A stretch of 64,000 nt of DNA from Agelas oroides (Eukaryota > Porifera > Demospongiae > Agelasida > Agelasidae): NCBI GenBank assembly GCA_949130485.1, contig OX422185.1, positions 15,565,011 to 15,629,010 of the forward strand, written 5' to 3'. Numbering within the stretch: position 1 is the stretch's first letter; each line of letters begins with the position of its first letter. A program made the translations under genes and the position numbers. Positions 45,238 through 56,781 of this stretch are shown here, piece by piece. A model generated the notes under the pieces. That model had not been told where the DNA came from and ran no database searches. It saw nothing but the letters and a program-made list of their open reading frames with translations.

Positions 45238-45385
45238 TGTTCCGCGCAATTTGAGAATTTGCGCAATCTCGAGATTGCGTTCCAATCTCGAGATTGCGTA
45301 CTATAGTTGCGCGATCTCGAGATTGCGCAGCCATACTACGCAATCTTAAGATTGCGCAGCCATACTACGCAATCTTAAGATTGCG
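45238..45385. repeat. Left terminal inverted repeat and palindrome array
   Basis: After the terminal repeat come five palindromes. Three have core CAATCTCGAGATTG (one imperfect, with GATCTCGAGATTG), and two at 45340-45355 and 45369-45384 have core CAATCTTAAGATTG. The last two are copies of a 29-bp unit. They are candidate binding sites for the element's own integrase. Confidence 0.85.
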
Positions 45386-45464
45386 TGGGGAGTTATGATA
45401 GCAATTACTGTAGCGCGTGTAAACAGATATGATAGCATGAATATAACTTGACAGCTGTAAGACA

Positions 45465-46635
45465 TCATGTAGATGCACAAGAACTACAAGTAAATGGTTC
45501 TTTTTTCCTAAATACAGAGGCAGCAATGTTCTCACAAGTCTGATGAAACCAGTCATTGCACTTAACGCACTGAGCCATCTTCTTACGATCTTGCGGCATC
45601 CTGCATGAGCAGTACACTTTGATTTTTTGCTCCTTAACCACCTCTTCTTCTTCAATCCTGCGGTCATGTAACTCCCATCCAGGAAATGGTTTCATCTTTC
45701 CTTGTTCAAAAGATTTTAACAGATTAGCCCGCATTAGCTTCTGGTCCCAGCGGATGGAGTTGGGTGACTCTCCATTGCACAAGGAGGTGGCGCTAGCTAT
45801 AGCAAAGAGGGCACAGTCACTGCTACCTTCCTGCAACTGGGAACTGGTGACTCGGATGGTGAAGTAAGGTGCCCGGCAATGGAGCAAAGCAGCTATCTGC
45901 TTGATGATGTGGGGGGATACCTTTCCGCACAAGCTGTCATATATGTTGATGGTATTTGGTGGGCATCCAATTGTCGAAACACAAATCCAATGCTTGTTTG
46001 AGTCATTCAATATCTGAATACCTTCACCCACCATAATATTACACCTTCCTGCCTCAGCTAGTGTTGGCAACTGGAGTCCATCCACTTTAGGAAATCCATC
46101 CACCTTAGGGATCTCTTTTTTTAGGAGCATCTGTGCAGCTGCAATATGTCTGTCTGACAGCCAATCACCCGTTTCAATCAACTGTTTGTCCTCAGCCCTC
46201 AGAAATAGCTGTGGTAGCCACTTCCCATCATCGACATCACTTTCATCTTCTGATGATACGGTCATTACTTTCCCCTCGCTATCTGACAAAGATGCTTTGC
46301 TCTCGCCGTGCCCCCTCTTGACTCTCTTTCTTTGGGGCTGATCGGTACCACTGTCATCAGCTGACTCAGAGCAGTTGTTGCATTTACACCCCCCATGGCA
46401 TTTGGAAGAACAGATAGCTCCCTTCTTTCGACAAATGCAGCGCTTACTTGTGCACCCCGTCTTACAGTTACAGCAGCTAGACTGAAACTCATTCTGGGGG
46501 TTGAGAAGATGAGCTGCCTCTCGCAAAGACAGCACTCGTTCCTTCCGCCAGCCTTTCACCGTCAGGCCCAGGTCTCCCTGAAAGGGTTCAAGGTCCCCTT
46601 CTCCATAGCAAGTCTTGAGGACACCATGCTCACAT
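45465..46635 (-). CDS. CXC domain, Ulp1-type protease and PHD finger, likely last exon
   Basis: The frame, with an internal ATG at 46559, encodes about 390 residues. A cysteine-rich CXC-like region has CKTGCTSKRCICRKKGAICS. A protease region of the C48/Ulp1 type shows candidate His in NKHWICVS, Asp in NIYDSL, Gln in SSQLQEG and Cys in SSDCALFA. The C-terminal PHD finger has CSCRMPQD, CVKCNDWFHQTC and CSSC. Joining to the integrase tail in frame requires an acceptor ending at 46636, but that site reads CAC where CAG is expected. It may therefore be a separate protein or a damaged splice. SUMO-protease activity is inferred from the family, not shown. Confidence 0.75.
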
Positions 46636-46715
46636 GTGCAAATAAAGAAGAGTGTAGGAAGAAGAAATTGATTAGACTAAAGTCTAAATACTAATCTATG
46701 TATTTTGTGAAATAC

Positions 46716-48603
46716 CTTAGCCTGTAAAGATGGAATTGTGACCCCAGGCACTCAACCACAATGCATGGTAGTCTGTGAAAGTCAGTAGATGTCCGATCAA
46801 TCCGGGGAATCCTAACGCTGACAAAGTCACCCTCTGAGAAGGTCAAGACCTTCTTTCGTTTTGCCTTGCAATATTTCAACTTCATTCGTTCTACATTCAG
46901 GCGATACTGTTTATCAGCTGCTTCACGTAGTTGGCGGTGCTTTTCTGTTGTAGCCAGGAAATCCGGACTCTTGCATCGAGTCTTATCCGGACTCTTGCCT
47001 CGCTTCTCACCATCTAGACTCTTGTCCTGATTCTCATCCTGATCCCCATCTCGGTTCTCATCATCACTGTCCTGACTCTCATCCCGACTCTTGTCCTGAT
47101 TCTCATCCTGATCCCCATCTTGGTTCTCATCATCACTGTCCTGACTCTCATCCCGACTCTTGTCTCTGTTCTCATCATCACTGTCCTGACTCTCATCCCG
47201 ACTCTTGTCTCTGTCTCTGTTCTCATCATCACTGTCCTGGTTCTCATCCCAACTCTTGTCTCTGTTCTCATCATCACTGTCCTGGTTCTTATCCCGACTC
47301 TTGTCTCGGTTCTCATCATCACTGTCCTGTTCCCGACTCTTGTCATTCACCTCATAGGGAGTAGTCTTCATGACACCATGCACAGTGGTATTGAGCTGAT
47401 CTGTAGGCAGTTGAATGAGGAAGCAAAACACATTGATAATGGTTTAGAGAACTTGCTATTCCCAGTTTACTAGAGAATCCCCTCCAGAAAACTTACATTG
47501 AATGAATGGTAACCACTCAGTCCAGGTTGGCTGGTCATCACCCACATACTCATGCAGGCGAGCTCCAAGGAGCTTTTCAACCATGTGGTTGCCCTGCTCA
47601 ACAAGGCCTTGGCATTTAGGGTTCCTTGGCCTGCCATTAACAATTGTGATTTGGCCTGGCCACTCCTTGACAATGCTATGAATGATTTCATTCACAAATT
47701 CCCGGCCATTATCTGAGTGGAGAATCCGGGGAGTTCCAAGGACGGCGAATACGTGGTTCTGGAGGTTGAGGGCAACCTCTGCAGCGGACTTTCTCATCAG
47801 AGCGAACAATATATGAAATTTGGCCCAGTGATCCATGTAGTGACCAATCCACTTGAATGTGCCATCAGGCCTATGTCGCATATCAATGAGATCAATCTGT
47901 CCCCTGCACATGAAGCCAGATGCTACAATTGGCTTCAGCGGAGCCCGGGTATTCTGAGGCTTGCGGGCATGGCACACTACACAGAGCTGTATGAAATGGT
48001 CAATTGCTGCCCGGGGCACACACTCATACACCTTCGACACCTACATTGGATAAGCAATAGAGGAGTAATGCAGGCAGGAATATCTAAATAGGAAAACTGA
48101 AATACCTCTTCAACAGTTTTCTTGCTCCCAACGTGTCCTTTCTCCCTGCAGTGGATCTCCTTGATGATGTCAAAGAACTCATCAACAAAGGCAACTCTTC
48201 TCCAACTGGCAAGGATGGTTGGATCATTTGGGTTCTGCAGGGGAGAGACAAATTATTTGTAGTGCATGCGGCCCTTCAATAAAGACATGCATATAACAGT
48301 ACATTTCTTACTACTAGCTGAAAATAAGTACACATAGTAGCTGACCTGCTTTTTCGACGGAAGGCACAACACATCCTTCAAGCCGAGAGGGGAGTAGTTG
48401 ATCAGACTAAACCCGCATTGCTTGACCCAAAACTTGAACTTGGAGCTATACGCTTCAGCCACGGGATGATTCCGTAGAAGTCGGATGATCTTCTGCCCCT
48501 TCTCTCTCGCTGTGGTCTTGCTCGTTTGGCAGCCATTTTCTCCGTATCGCTCGGCACAAAACCTCTCGAAAACCTTCCATTGCTCATCAATACACAGCAT
48601 CAT
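46716..48603 (-). CDS. Ginger-like integrase (transposase), exons 1-4
   Basis: Four exons with GT-AG borders: 48603-48346, 48234-48106, 48040-47497 and 47400-46716. They join in frame (phases 0, 0, 1, 2). The N-terminal exon (MMLCIDEQWKVFERF) is followed by a zinc-binding region with IHCREKGHVG and, in exon 3, LCVVCHARKP. The integrase core has candidate D (QIDLIDMRH), D (HSDNGREF) and E (LVEQGNHMVEKLL) residues, all present. After TTPYEV an acidic-basic repeat segment (DENRDKSRDES type, about 47340-46985) interrupts the tail, which then ends with GDFVSVRIPRIDR and FHLYRLR. I found no stops inside these exons, so the core could be functional. Exon limits are predictions. Confidence 0.8.
46985..47340 (-). 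repeat. Acidic-basic amino-acid repeat in the integrase hinge
   Basis: Tandem 33- to 36-bp units encode variations on DSDDENRDKSRDES with embedded GDQDENQ variants, running about 110 residues. The length varies by whole codons, keeping the frame open. Confidence 0.85.
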
Positions 48604-48723
48604 TCACTCTCACAGATCGCAATATGCCGCCTATGGAGGCAGACGCCGTTTATCAAGGATGTCTTCCATCCTGCGAGCTACACGGTAGATCACTCGCTGT
48701 CAGGCCAAAGTTCAAAGTCCGTA

Positions 48724-48880
48724 GATTGCGCATGCAAATCACGCAATCTCGAGATTGCGCACACGTGTTACGCAATCTCGAGATTGCCTGCTCAGTCTCG
48801 AGATTGGAACGCAATCTCGGGATTCTGAGAATGCGCAACGCAATCTCGAGATTGCGCAAATTCTCAAATTGCGCGGAACA
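48724..48880. repeat. Right terminal inverted repeat and palindrome array
   Basis: The inverse of the left terminus ends at 48880. Four further copies or decayed copies of the CAATCTCGAGATTG palindrome lie inward between 48743 and 48825, with a fifth at 48840-48856 inside the terminal repeat. Confidence 0.85.
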
Positions 48881-50829
48881 TATATATACACATGATACAT
48901 GGATAGGATGTCTACTTAGCCTGTGAAAGTTGTTCTGCGTCTCCAATTACTATAACAGCCCCAATGTTCGCTGTTCGAATGGCCAACAATCAGCTTCAGG
49001 CTTTAAATGCAGCTGCAGTGCATATGGGGAAAGTGCGTGGTTGTTTCCCACTTGTGAAAGATCAGTTATTGTAGCGTATGGATTGGTGCATGGTCGCTTC
49101 ACCAGTACTGCAGGCAAGCAGGTGTGTACAGTTTAATATGCCAGAAGCTCATAATGAAAAAACAAAGTGTACACAAAAAACACAAAATGATGACACGCTT
49201 TCTCCACGGTATGCAGCCAATCTGTGGACTCAGGGGAGTTAAGGACTGGGTCCCCATGAAAACAGCAAAAATGATGCAGGATTTCAACTGCTATTGTAAC
49301 TTAGATGTGAATCACAAACTCTTGCTTCTATTCATAATTAAAGTTGTTTACCTTTGTACATTACACAACAAGATAATTGCCCCGCCCACTTCATTGTTTA
49401 CATGTTGTGGCGGCCAACGCCCACCTGGTTCAGCAATATAAACGCTTAAATGTGGAATTTTTCCCGCGGATGAATGCTGACCTTCTCATCGCTGTGGTAA
49501 GGTACTCAGTTGGTACTCTTACACCAGTTGGCAAACAAGTTCGACTTGTGCAACAGTCGTAAAGCCCTAACTTCCTGTCAAGAACAGCTACATCCGGTCG
49601 CTATTAGCGACGATATCTTGGTGACGTTAGGTGGGTGACTCTTACCAACTCGAATACAAGTACAAGTCAACAGGGCAAGTATCTCACCTTTGACAAGACC
49701 TACATCCAACAGGTGGAAAAATTCCGCCTGGGCTTGCTTCCGGTTTTGTCTTCTCCCAGCCGGCCATTTCACCGCGAAGAGGCATAATTACATTCTTGTC
49801 ACATGATTTGCGCGTGAATGGGCAGTGGAGCCAAGGTATAAGAAGTGAGTTGGTACTTCGGCTTGCTGATGATGTAGCTAGCTTGGATCCACAACTAGCT
49901 AGTGAGATGAAAGCCAGACCCTCGTTTGCTGGCATGCATGACTGCTGATTGTGATCTCGGATATAGGAAGGGTATAGACGTCTAGTAGTCGTGCATACTA
50001 AGAGTCTCTGTAGCCTGACGGAGTCTAGTAGAAGTGAATTGCGGATGCAAAGCAACTCATGAGCTGTATATCTGTTAGATTTACTAGTGGGTCTCGGGGT
50101 TTTCAGCATCAACTTGGAGCCTTTGTGTAACAGATTGTGCAGTAGCTGGAGTTTGTTATTTATTATTTAGTGCATATATAAAATCACAGCCACAGCCAGT
50201 CAAGCTGTCGTATGAAGCCCTTGTTACTGTTTGGAATAGGTGTTGAAGTTGCATTCAGTCCCACTGGTGTTGAAAGAGCCCCAGAGTGATGCTGTAGAAC
50301 TGAAACCCTGGATGACAATCTCTGACCTTTACTGTAGATTAACTGTCAAGTTTATACATAGGCCTATTCACTCAATGACTAATCCTTTAACATCTTCATG
50401 ACTTACTGTTATGCTGTTTGCCAGTTTGAATGCTTATACCATGGCTAATGGAGGCCTATATACTAAGCTACAATCTAGAAACCCTAAAAGAAGTTGCATT
50501 CCTTTCTCATGACTATCATATCAATGCTAACAAAACCACAACTGTGAATAATTACTTACAGCTGTGAATAATCTCATGACAGTTTTGATAAGAGGCGTGC
50601 GCGGGCAAAAAAAAGTACCCATTCCTTAACTGCCCTGAGGACTATGATTCTTGGCTATGTTCACAAATACAAAGTGACTACATACCTTCCCCACAGTATG
50701 CAGCCAATACATGTGTGACAGTCCAGTGTAGAAATCGAAGATTAGTCCGCCACACATTTCGATCACATTGCCGCGTTCGAAGCGCCATATTGCTGAACGT
50801 CCGTTAAGAACGGGGCTCATAGTGCTTTG
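48881..50829. other. No confident gene
   Basis: Short frames only, none with a recognised domain. The segment at about 50830-50945, just downstream, resembles 53534-53676. Confidence 0.5.
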
Positions 50830-51007
50830 TAGATGTGTGAATATCTGATGAGTCCACGAAGTGCGTATAACGGAAGTTCAGCGATAAGGCGCTTCAAACA
50901 TGGCAATGCAATCAAAATATGCAACAGAATAATTTCTACACAGGACTGCCACATGTACTACTATTCGTTGCTACTTTCACAAATGTAAAAAGATCACGCA
51001 CCACAGG

Positions 51008-51259
51008 GAAGCAGAGAAGGTAGGACATAGTTGACCTTTGCTATTGAAATACCTGGTGTCACCACTAATTGATACCTATATCTCAACAAGCCCGCTTGGC
51101 TTTTACTGAGAAAGGTCCCACTTTCAAATCAAGATTTAAAAGCTTGGTCAACCCATAGTAAAGGCTTTTATCATGCAAGATCCAAGAGCAATTGATGATG
51201 ACCTGACCCCAGCCATTTGAATCAGCAAAGGTCAACCACATGCTACCTCCTCTGCTTCC
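51008..51259. mobile_element. Diverged relative of the 252-bp palindromic element
   Basis: The ends with GCAGAGAAGGTAGGACAT and its inverse, ATGCTACCTCCTCTGC, match the element at 38625-38876 with substitutions. Inner arms contain GTTGACCTTTGCT. Confidence 0.7.
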
Positions 51260-51499
51260 CCATGGTAAGCAGGAGATCTGTGATACTACTGGCTATGTTC
51301 ACAAGCATGAAAACCACACACACCCCTTGTGTGCAATTATTCCTAGCTAGGCACAGTTTCTTGAGTAATTTAAGAAAATGCAACACAGTATACAGAAAAA
51401 ATTGAACACGTACTTATGCCTAACTACAAACACCATTCTATTGACCAGGATTGAATATGGAAACCATTTAACATACTTACTAGAAATGTGGGGGTGAGC

Positions 51500-51905
51500 C
51501 TGAGCAAGCAGCTACTATGGCTACACATGAATAGACTAAGCTTCACGCTGAAATCATGAGCTGAATTGCTAGCATTTATGAGTGCCATTTTATGCACGGG
51601 TCTTACCTGAAATGGTCTCAAACCGGCGTGTATAATTTGTACAGTCTGCGAGCAGCCTGCCGTTGATGCTTCAACTTGAGCCGTCTCTGCTATGGTTGCC
51701 GACGCTGCACTCCGGCAGTAGCCCAGCAATGTCCTTCACCTATTGAGGCTACCTATACAAAGTGCACGAGGACGTTCAATTTTCGGGAAATATTTATGCG
51801 CATTTAAAATTTACGGTATATGGCCACAAGCAAACAAACAGACATACACATGCGTCTTGCAATGGAGTCCTGCTAGTGTGGGGCTCACTCAGGCTCGCCC
51901 CAAAT
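51500..51905. repeat. Copy of the repeat at 5990-7490 without the minisatellite
   Basis: Shares AGACTAAGCTTCACGCTGAA-like sequence, the TCCGGCAGTAGCCC segment and the TAGTGTGGGGCTCACTCAGG end. Only one copy of the 103-bp unit's core is present. Confidence 0.6.
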
Positions 51906-53533
51906 AACAGTGACAAGCCAGTAGTGGGCCTTGCCAGTGGCCTTATTTACACAAGGCAAGCTATAAACCCTGAACAGAATTGTTGAAATGAAACAAAATG
52001 GAACGAAATGAAACTGAATGGAACCAGAAACCACACCTAAGGGTCAAGCCCAAAAAGAGCTATATCCTGAAGCCCAAGAGATGCTGTACCTCCGTAGTTA
52101 GCACTGTGCTTCTGCTTATTGGTGTTGAGAAGAAAATGTGGCTAAGTCGTTTTCTCGATTGACAACCAGCTGGGCTGTTATCCCTCACTACGCTCCGCCC
52201 CTTGAAGGCTTCTAGACCAACCGTGTACTAGTAGGGGAAGCCCCATGCTATCACAGACCGGATAGAAAGCTTATAGCTATTCACCAGAGGAGGTTGGAAG
52301 CTAGTAATTAGTGATACACGCGAAGTAGCAATTAGTCTTACATGAATGATGTAATCATACAGGCTGCCTATAGTGAAAGGTGAAATCGATTTACACAAAC
52401 AGCTTTTGTATGTTTGGGACTAAACTCAGTAGATGCTGCCAGGTGAGCTCTAGATTGACCACTATAGCTCTTCCTTATACGCGAAGCATTTGAGTGTTTC
52501 CTTGGGAATTCCCACCCAAAATTTTGCGCGTCATAAAATGCCATAGCGGTCAATCTAGAGCTCACTTGACAGTATCCACTGAGCGAGTTTTGTTTCAAAC
52601 AAGAGCTGTTTGTGTAAATCGATTTCATCTTTTGTATGGGCCTTTATGGCAGCCCATATGATCACGTCATTCACACAGCACTAATTAGTTACCCCGCGCG
52701 ATCGCATATGTCGCAAATTACTAGCTTCCTAGCTCCTCTGGCTATTCGCCCTGGGCAGTGATATTGCTTAGCCGTATCTGTGATGCCAATTGGCATCTAT
52801 CGTGTTTTGTGAGATATGTGCGCACACCAACTGGTGTCTACCTCGTATAATTGGTTAAATGGTACTCATTGGCACTGAGCTTCTAAGGACAGTTCCAACA
52901 GACTCAATTTCTAAGTTATTTGAAGGTAATACTCCAGTCATATGTGGAATCTGGAAGCTATTTGCTCCCTGTATTCAGGACAAAGCTTTGCGTTCGTCAG
53001 CCCTTGGCAAAATTCACAATCACAAACTAGTACTGCCCCTTCCTGCCTTTCCCAAGAATGAAAAGTGTGGCCTACACTTTTACAACACTCAACAGGCAGG
53101 GGTATATCCCTTAATCTCAACAGGCTTTGTTACTTCATATATAGAGTAAGTGACCAATTGTCGGACTGACTAATATTCGGACACTTGTTTCAGGCAAACA
53201 AAATGTTTTCTGTATTTTCATCTTGCGCCAGTTTGTAGACCTACTTGCGTACTATTTGCAATCCAAAGATGAACTTGCTGCGGTATTGCTTCACGGTACT
53301 ACAGGCTAACAAAATTAGCGTCCGAAAACTGCAGATTTCGGACAATACGATCAATTTTCGGACATTGCTTATACATAAGCTGGAGAAAGCGTAGAGTTAC
53401 CAAATTCAGTAGGCAGGTACTCCTATCCTTCCCCTCAAAGCTCCAAATTTTGGGTTCTGCTGCACTTTGCCGATGTAATAGCAAGACGTCATTCGCATGG
53501 GGAGGTGCCTACATGAGTACGAGGCTAACTGCT
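51906..53533. other. No confident gene; one conserved-looking frame
   Basis: The plus frame at 52859-53149 (MVLIGTELLRT... KCGLHFYNTQQAGVYPL) resembles, in inverse orientation, 54570-54660. The two share AAAGGTGTGGTCTACACTT-like sequence. The stretch at 52375-52628 is an inverted pair around AATCGATTTCACC / GAAATCGATTT. Confidence 0.45.
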
Positions 53534-53676
53534 AATCGAATATTATTCCATGTAACGCATGAATATCTGATATGTCTACGAAGCGCGTATGAGCCCCGCC
53601 CTTAGTGGAAGCTCAGCGCTATAGCGCGTCAAACTTGGTGATGCGCTCGAAATACGTGATGGAATAATATTCGATT
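53534..53676. mobile_element. 143-bp miniature element
   Basis: The ends AATCGAATATTATTCCA and their inverse frame the segment. The centre contains TACGAAGCGCGTATGAGCCC, related to 50830-50945. Confidence 0.7.
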
Positions 53677-53810
53677 TCTATTCGGGACTGCCACAATTAT
53701 GTTTTTCTAATCCTTCATAGGAAAGAATACAACATGTGCATTGATATAGCAAATCTGGCATAGAGCTAAATCACAGGCAATCAACTTTCATCGCAGATGA
53801 AATCTACCTA

Positions 53811-54409
53811 CCGTACTACCTCTAATTTAACGGACACGAGAAAAATAATTATTATGGCTACATGTATTGTCCGCAATAATTAGAGTACACAAAGATAAGT
53901 GTCCGAGAAATTAGAATAGCGTCCGGTAAATTAGAAGGTGTGTGTGCCGTTGCCACGTGTACCTGTACAGCTAGCTATAGTGTTAAGTCAAGTGACAAGT
54001 CGACGAAGTCAGTGAGTGTTCAGGAAGCCAATGTCACAGAAACGGTTAATGGCATGCAGAGATACCTTGAACTTCCCATTTGTGAAGGAGAAGAGAAGGA
54101 GAATGATCCAGCGCCCATCAAGGTCAAGAACCAATTGACCATTACGAGTTTGCCGTCGCAACAGCTCGATATAGCCAAGAGCACGATCACCTATCCAATC
54201 ATCGCCTGTCAAGCGGATAGCTAAAAGACCGGCTATCGAACTTGAACTAAGCTAACTTGATACATTTGTGATCGTGATTGTACTGTAAGCTTCACGTTGT
54301 GATTGCGTCTTGTCCGGAATAATTAGAGTACGACCAATTCAGAGGTCAAAAAAAATTCGCAAAGCTGTCCGAATAATTAGAGACGTCCGTTAAATTAGAG
54401 GTAGTACGG
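53811..54409. mobile_element. 599-bp pogo/Tc1-like element with TA duplication
   Basis: The termini CCGTACTACCTCTAATTTAA and its inverse are flanked by TA (53809-53810, 54410-54411). Subterminal TCCGAATAATTAGAG-like motifs recur at both ends. The internal plus frame at 53940-54224 has QLTITSLPSQQ, vaguely like the C-terminal tail of pogo-type transposases. No catalytic domain is present. Confidence 0.78.
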
Positions 54410-54411
54410 TA

Positions 54412-56169
54412 CTTTGGAGATAGGTTTATTTGGCTACCTAAGCCACTGAGAAAGGGTCTGGTACACAGATCTGTGCATGTATAAAATACAAATGCTTAAC
54501 ACTTAGAACGCGAAGCGCCAATATATTGGCGCACGGGCTGTACACGCATAGCGCGATGCGCCAATATATTGGCGCGGGAGAGTTTACGCGGTAAGTAGCG
54601 AAGCCAAGCGAGCTTTTGGGGTAAATCCCTTCCTGTTGAGTAGTAATAAGTGTAGACCACACCTTTCCACTTAGATCACCTCGCAGGAAAGGCGGAAGGG
54701 GCGGTGCTAGTTCGTGATCGTTCGTGAATTTTAAGAAGGGCCGTCAAAGCGAAGCTTTTTCTTCAACATATGGAGCAAGCGGCTTCCAGATTTCACATAA
54801 GGCTGGAGTACTAGCTTCAAATAACTTGGAAAAGGGCTTAGTCCGTCGGAGCTGTACGTAACAAATGAGAAAATCGGCACCGTTTCAAATTGCTGGTAAG
54901 CTACGATATACACCTACAGATAATGGCTTCAAACAGGTACAAATCGCTTACCTAGCGGTGATCAGCAATGTAGATGAACTAGTCCAGCCTTGTTACATGC
55001 CACCTATGCAAATCAGGCCGCTGGCAAGGCCCAGGGCTTGCTAAGCAACGCTTGTCACTTTGACCTCAGACAGATAATTTTAATTTCCGCGTTAATAAAC
55101 GGTGACGTGTATATAATTTCCGCGTGCAAAGTGTTAAAGTACCGGTACCGGTACTATAAGATATTGCCAAGTGAATTTTACTAGCTATAGCGCTTGTACT
55201 AAACAGCTTGCTGACCAAATGATATAATTTTGTAGCTCTTTTAATGCTCTATCTACTGATATTAAAATTGAACTTTGGTATCAGCAGGTATTGTCCCAAA
55301 AATTCAATTTTCATTACCGGTACTTTAGACACAGCGCTTTACAAAATACAGTTTAGCTCCTACCCATGCATCCTTCTGGACAGAGAATGGTTTGGAAACA
55401 ATATGGGACTCAGAAGAGAAAGACTTAGTGGATGATCAAATAAACTACTAATCTTTCATCAAGGCTGTGGCTGTTGAAACAGTGACTTTTTCAGACGCAG
55501 GAGAAAGGGCGCGACACAGTACCCCAGGGTGTGCTTGCTCTCTCAACTCACACAAGAACCAACCACACAGTGAGCTCACCTCCACCTCTATCCAGAACAC
55601 CGGTTATCTACATTCTGACCCCGTGATTCAAGTTGGTGTGTACCTGAGGAGCAATCAGAGATAGAAAAAGAGGTTGATGCTCCCCCCTCAGAAGTAGGGC
55701 GGGAATGTAGCTACCACAGACTGTATAAATTGGACATTTCTGTATCAAACTCTAAGGCTTGTATCATGAAAGAGTTAACCGAGACACAAATACTAGCTAC
55801 TTCACTGAAAAGCTGGATGCATTAGCTTCATTTTGATACCCTTTTTAGGCAAAAAGCAGTGACAAACCAAAAGTGTGCAACTGTTTCTCTTACCCTATCC
55901 ACACGGAGCTGTAGGGAGGGTGCCATGGAAAAGAGTGCCCCGAACCACGGTGGTACTTTTTCCCTCAAAAATGAGTGCTCTTTCCGTCTCAGTGGTCATG
56001 CCTCACCAGCTCAGCGCAAACCTGACTCAAATTCGTCATGTCGCTCACCAGTTCCAGCCTTACAAAAACTTGGTAGAAACTGCTCGATTTATCCGCGCTT
56101 CATCTCAATGTTACAAGAGGACTTCCGCCTTGCAAATAAATTCCCGGAAGTATCTACGTTAGCCGGACC
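54412..56169. other. No confident gene; paired palindromes
   Basis: Two perfect 18-bp palindromes, GCGCCAATATATTGGCGC, lie at 54515-54532 and 54558-54575. No open frame, including 55467-55664 and 55859-56320, has a recognisable domain. Confidence 0.5.
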
Positions 56170-56772
56170 TAGCCTCGTCCCCAGGCTCTCTCCTCAAAAA
56201 CGGGGGGGAGGAGAGAGCCTGGTAACATCCGCGGGAAAAGTTGTTGACTTCCGGCGCGTCATCATTCATGTGATCAACGTAGGACGCTCCCACTTTAGTA
56301 ATAATTGTCATGTGATTTAATAACCTCCCATGCAATGTCAGTACTATACCTTGGTAGCAGCGCAAGCTATTTCCAACTTCGCTCCTCATCTTCGAGGCAT
56401 CCACAGCTCTGTTGAGTTCCGTGACGCACTTTGCACATGTAAACTCGGAGCAGCGAAGTATGGTGAGCGAGTCGCTCACACAAACCAACTACAGCGAACT
56501 TCGATCTTGGACTCTCTGGACTTGCGCCCCTTCCGCACATTCGAAAACTGTTTTTCACCAACCTTAGAGGTGTAGTCTACGCTACAAGTTCATTTTCGAG
56601 TTGACAATTTTTTGCTGAGTGGGCAAAATGTCACGTGTACACGTGGTTTCGTTCTGCAATCTGATTGGTACCGCCAGAGCAAGGCGGCGGAAGTCGACAA
56701 CTTTTCCCGCGGATGTTACCAGGCTCTCTCCTCCCCCCTCGTTTTTGAGGAGAGAGCCTGGGGACGAGGCTA
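56170..56772. mobile_element. 603-bp TAGCCTCG-family element with 9-bp target duplication
   Basis: The terminal repeats start TAGCCTCGTCCCCAGGCTCT and stay alignable for about 100 bp, through GTCGACAACTTTTCCCGCGG. AGCCGGACC flanks both sides (56161-56169, 56773-56781). The interior matches the element at 18513-19058. Confidence 0.92.
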
Positions 56773-56781
56773 AGCCGGACC

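Larger units (their letters stand above)
45238..48880 (-). mobile_element. Ginger-like DNA transposon
   Basis: The 3,643-bp element has long terminal inverted repeats beginning TGTTCCGCGCAATTTGAGAA and is flanked by TATA on both sides (45234-45237, 48881-48884). That fits a 4-bp duplication, although the TA-rich target makes the exact length ambiguous. Each end carries an array of palindromes. All genes are on the minus strand. Ginger1 transposons encode an integrase related to those of LTR elements, and some carry PHD and cysteine-protease domains, which matches this element's content. Confidence 0.85.

Noticed and set aside
45465-46559. Host SUMO protease gene
   Set aside because: It lies inside the transposon's inverted repeats, on the same strand as the integrase and with a transposon-like CXC-protease-PHD layout.
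47014-47473. Other long frames over the charged repeat of the Ginger integrase
   Set aside because: They are alternative readings of a low-complexity repeat; only the frame continuous with integrase is supported.
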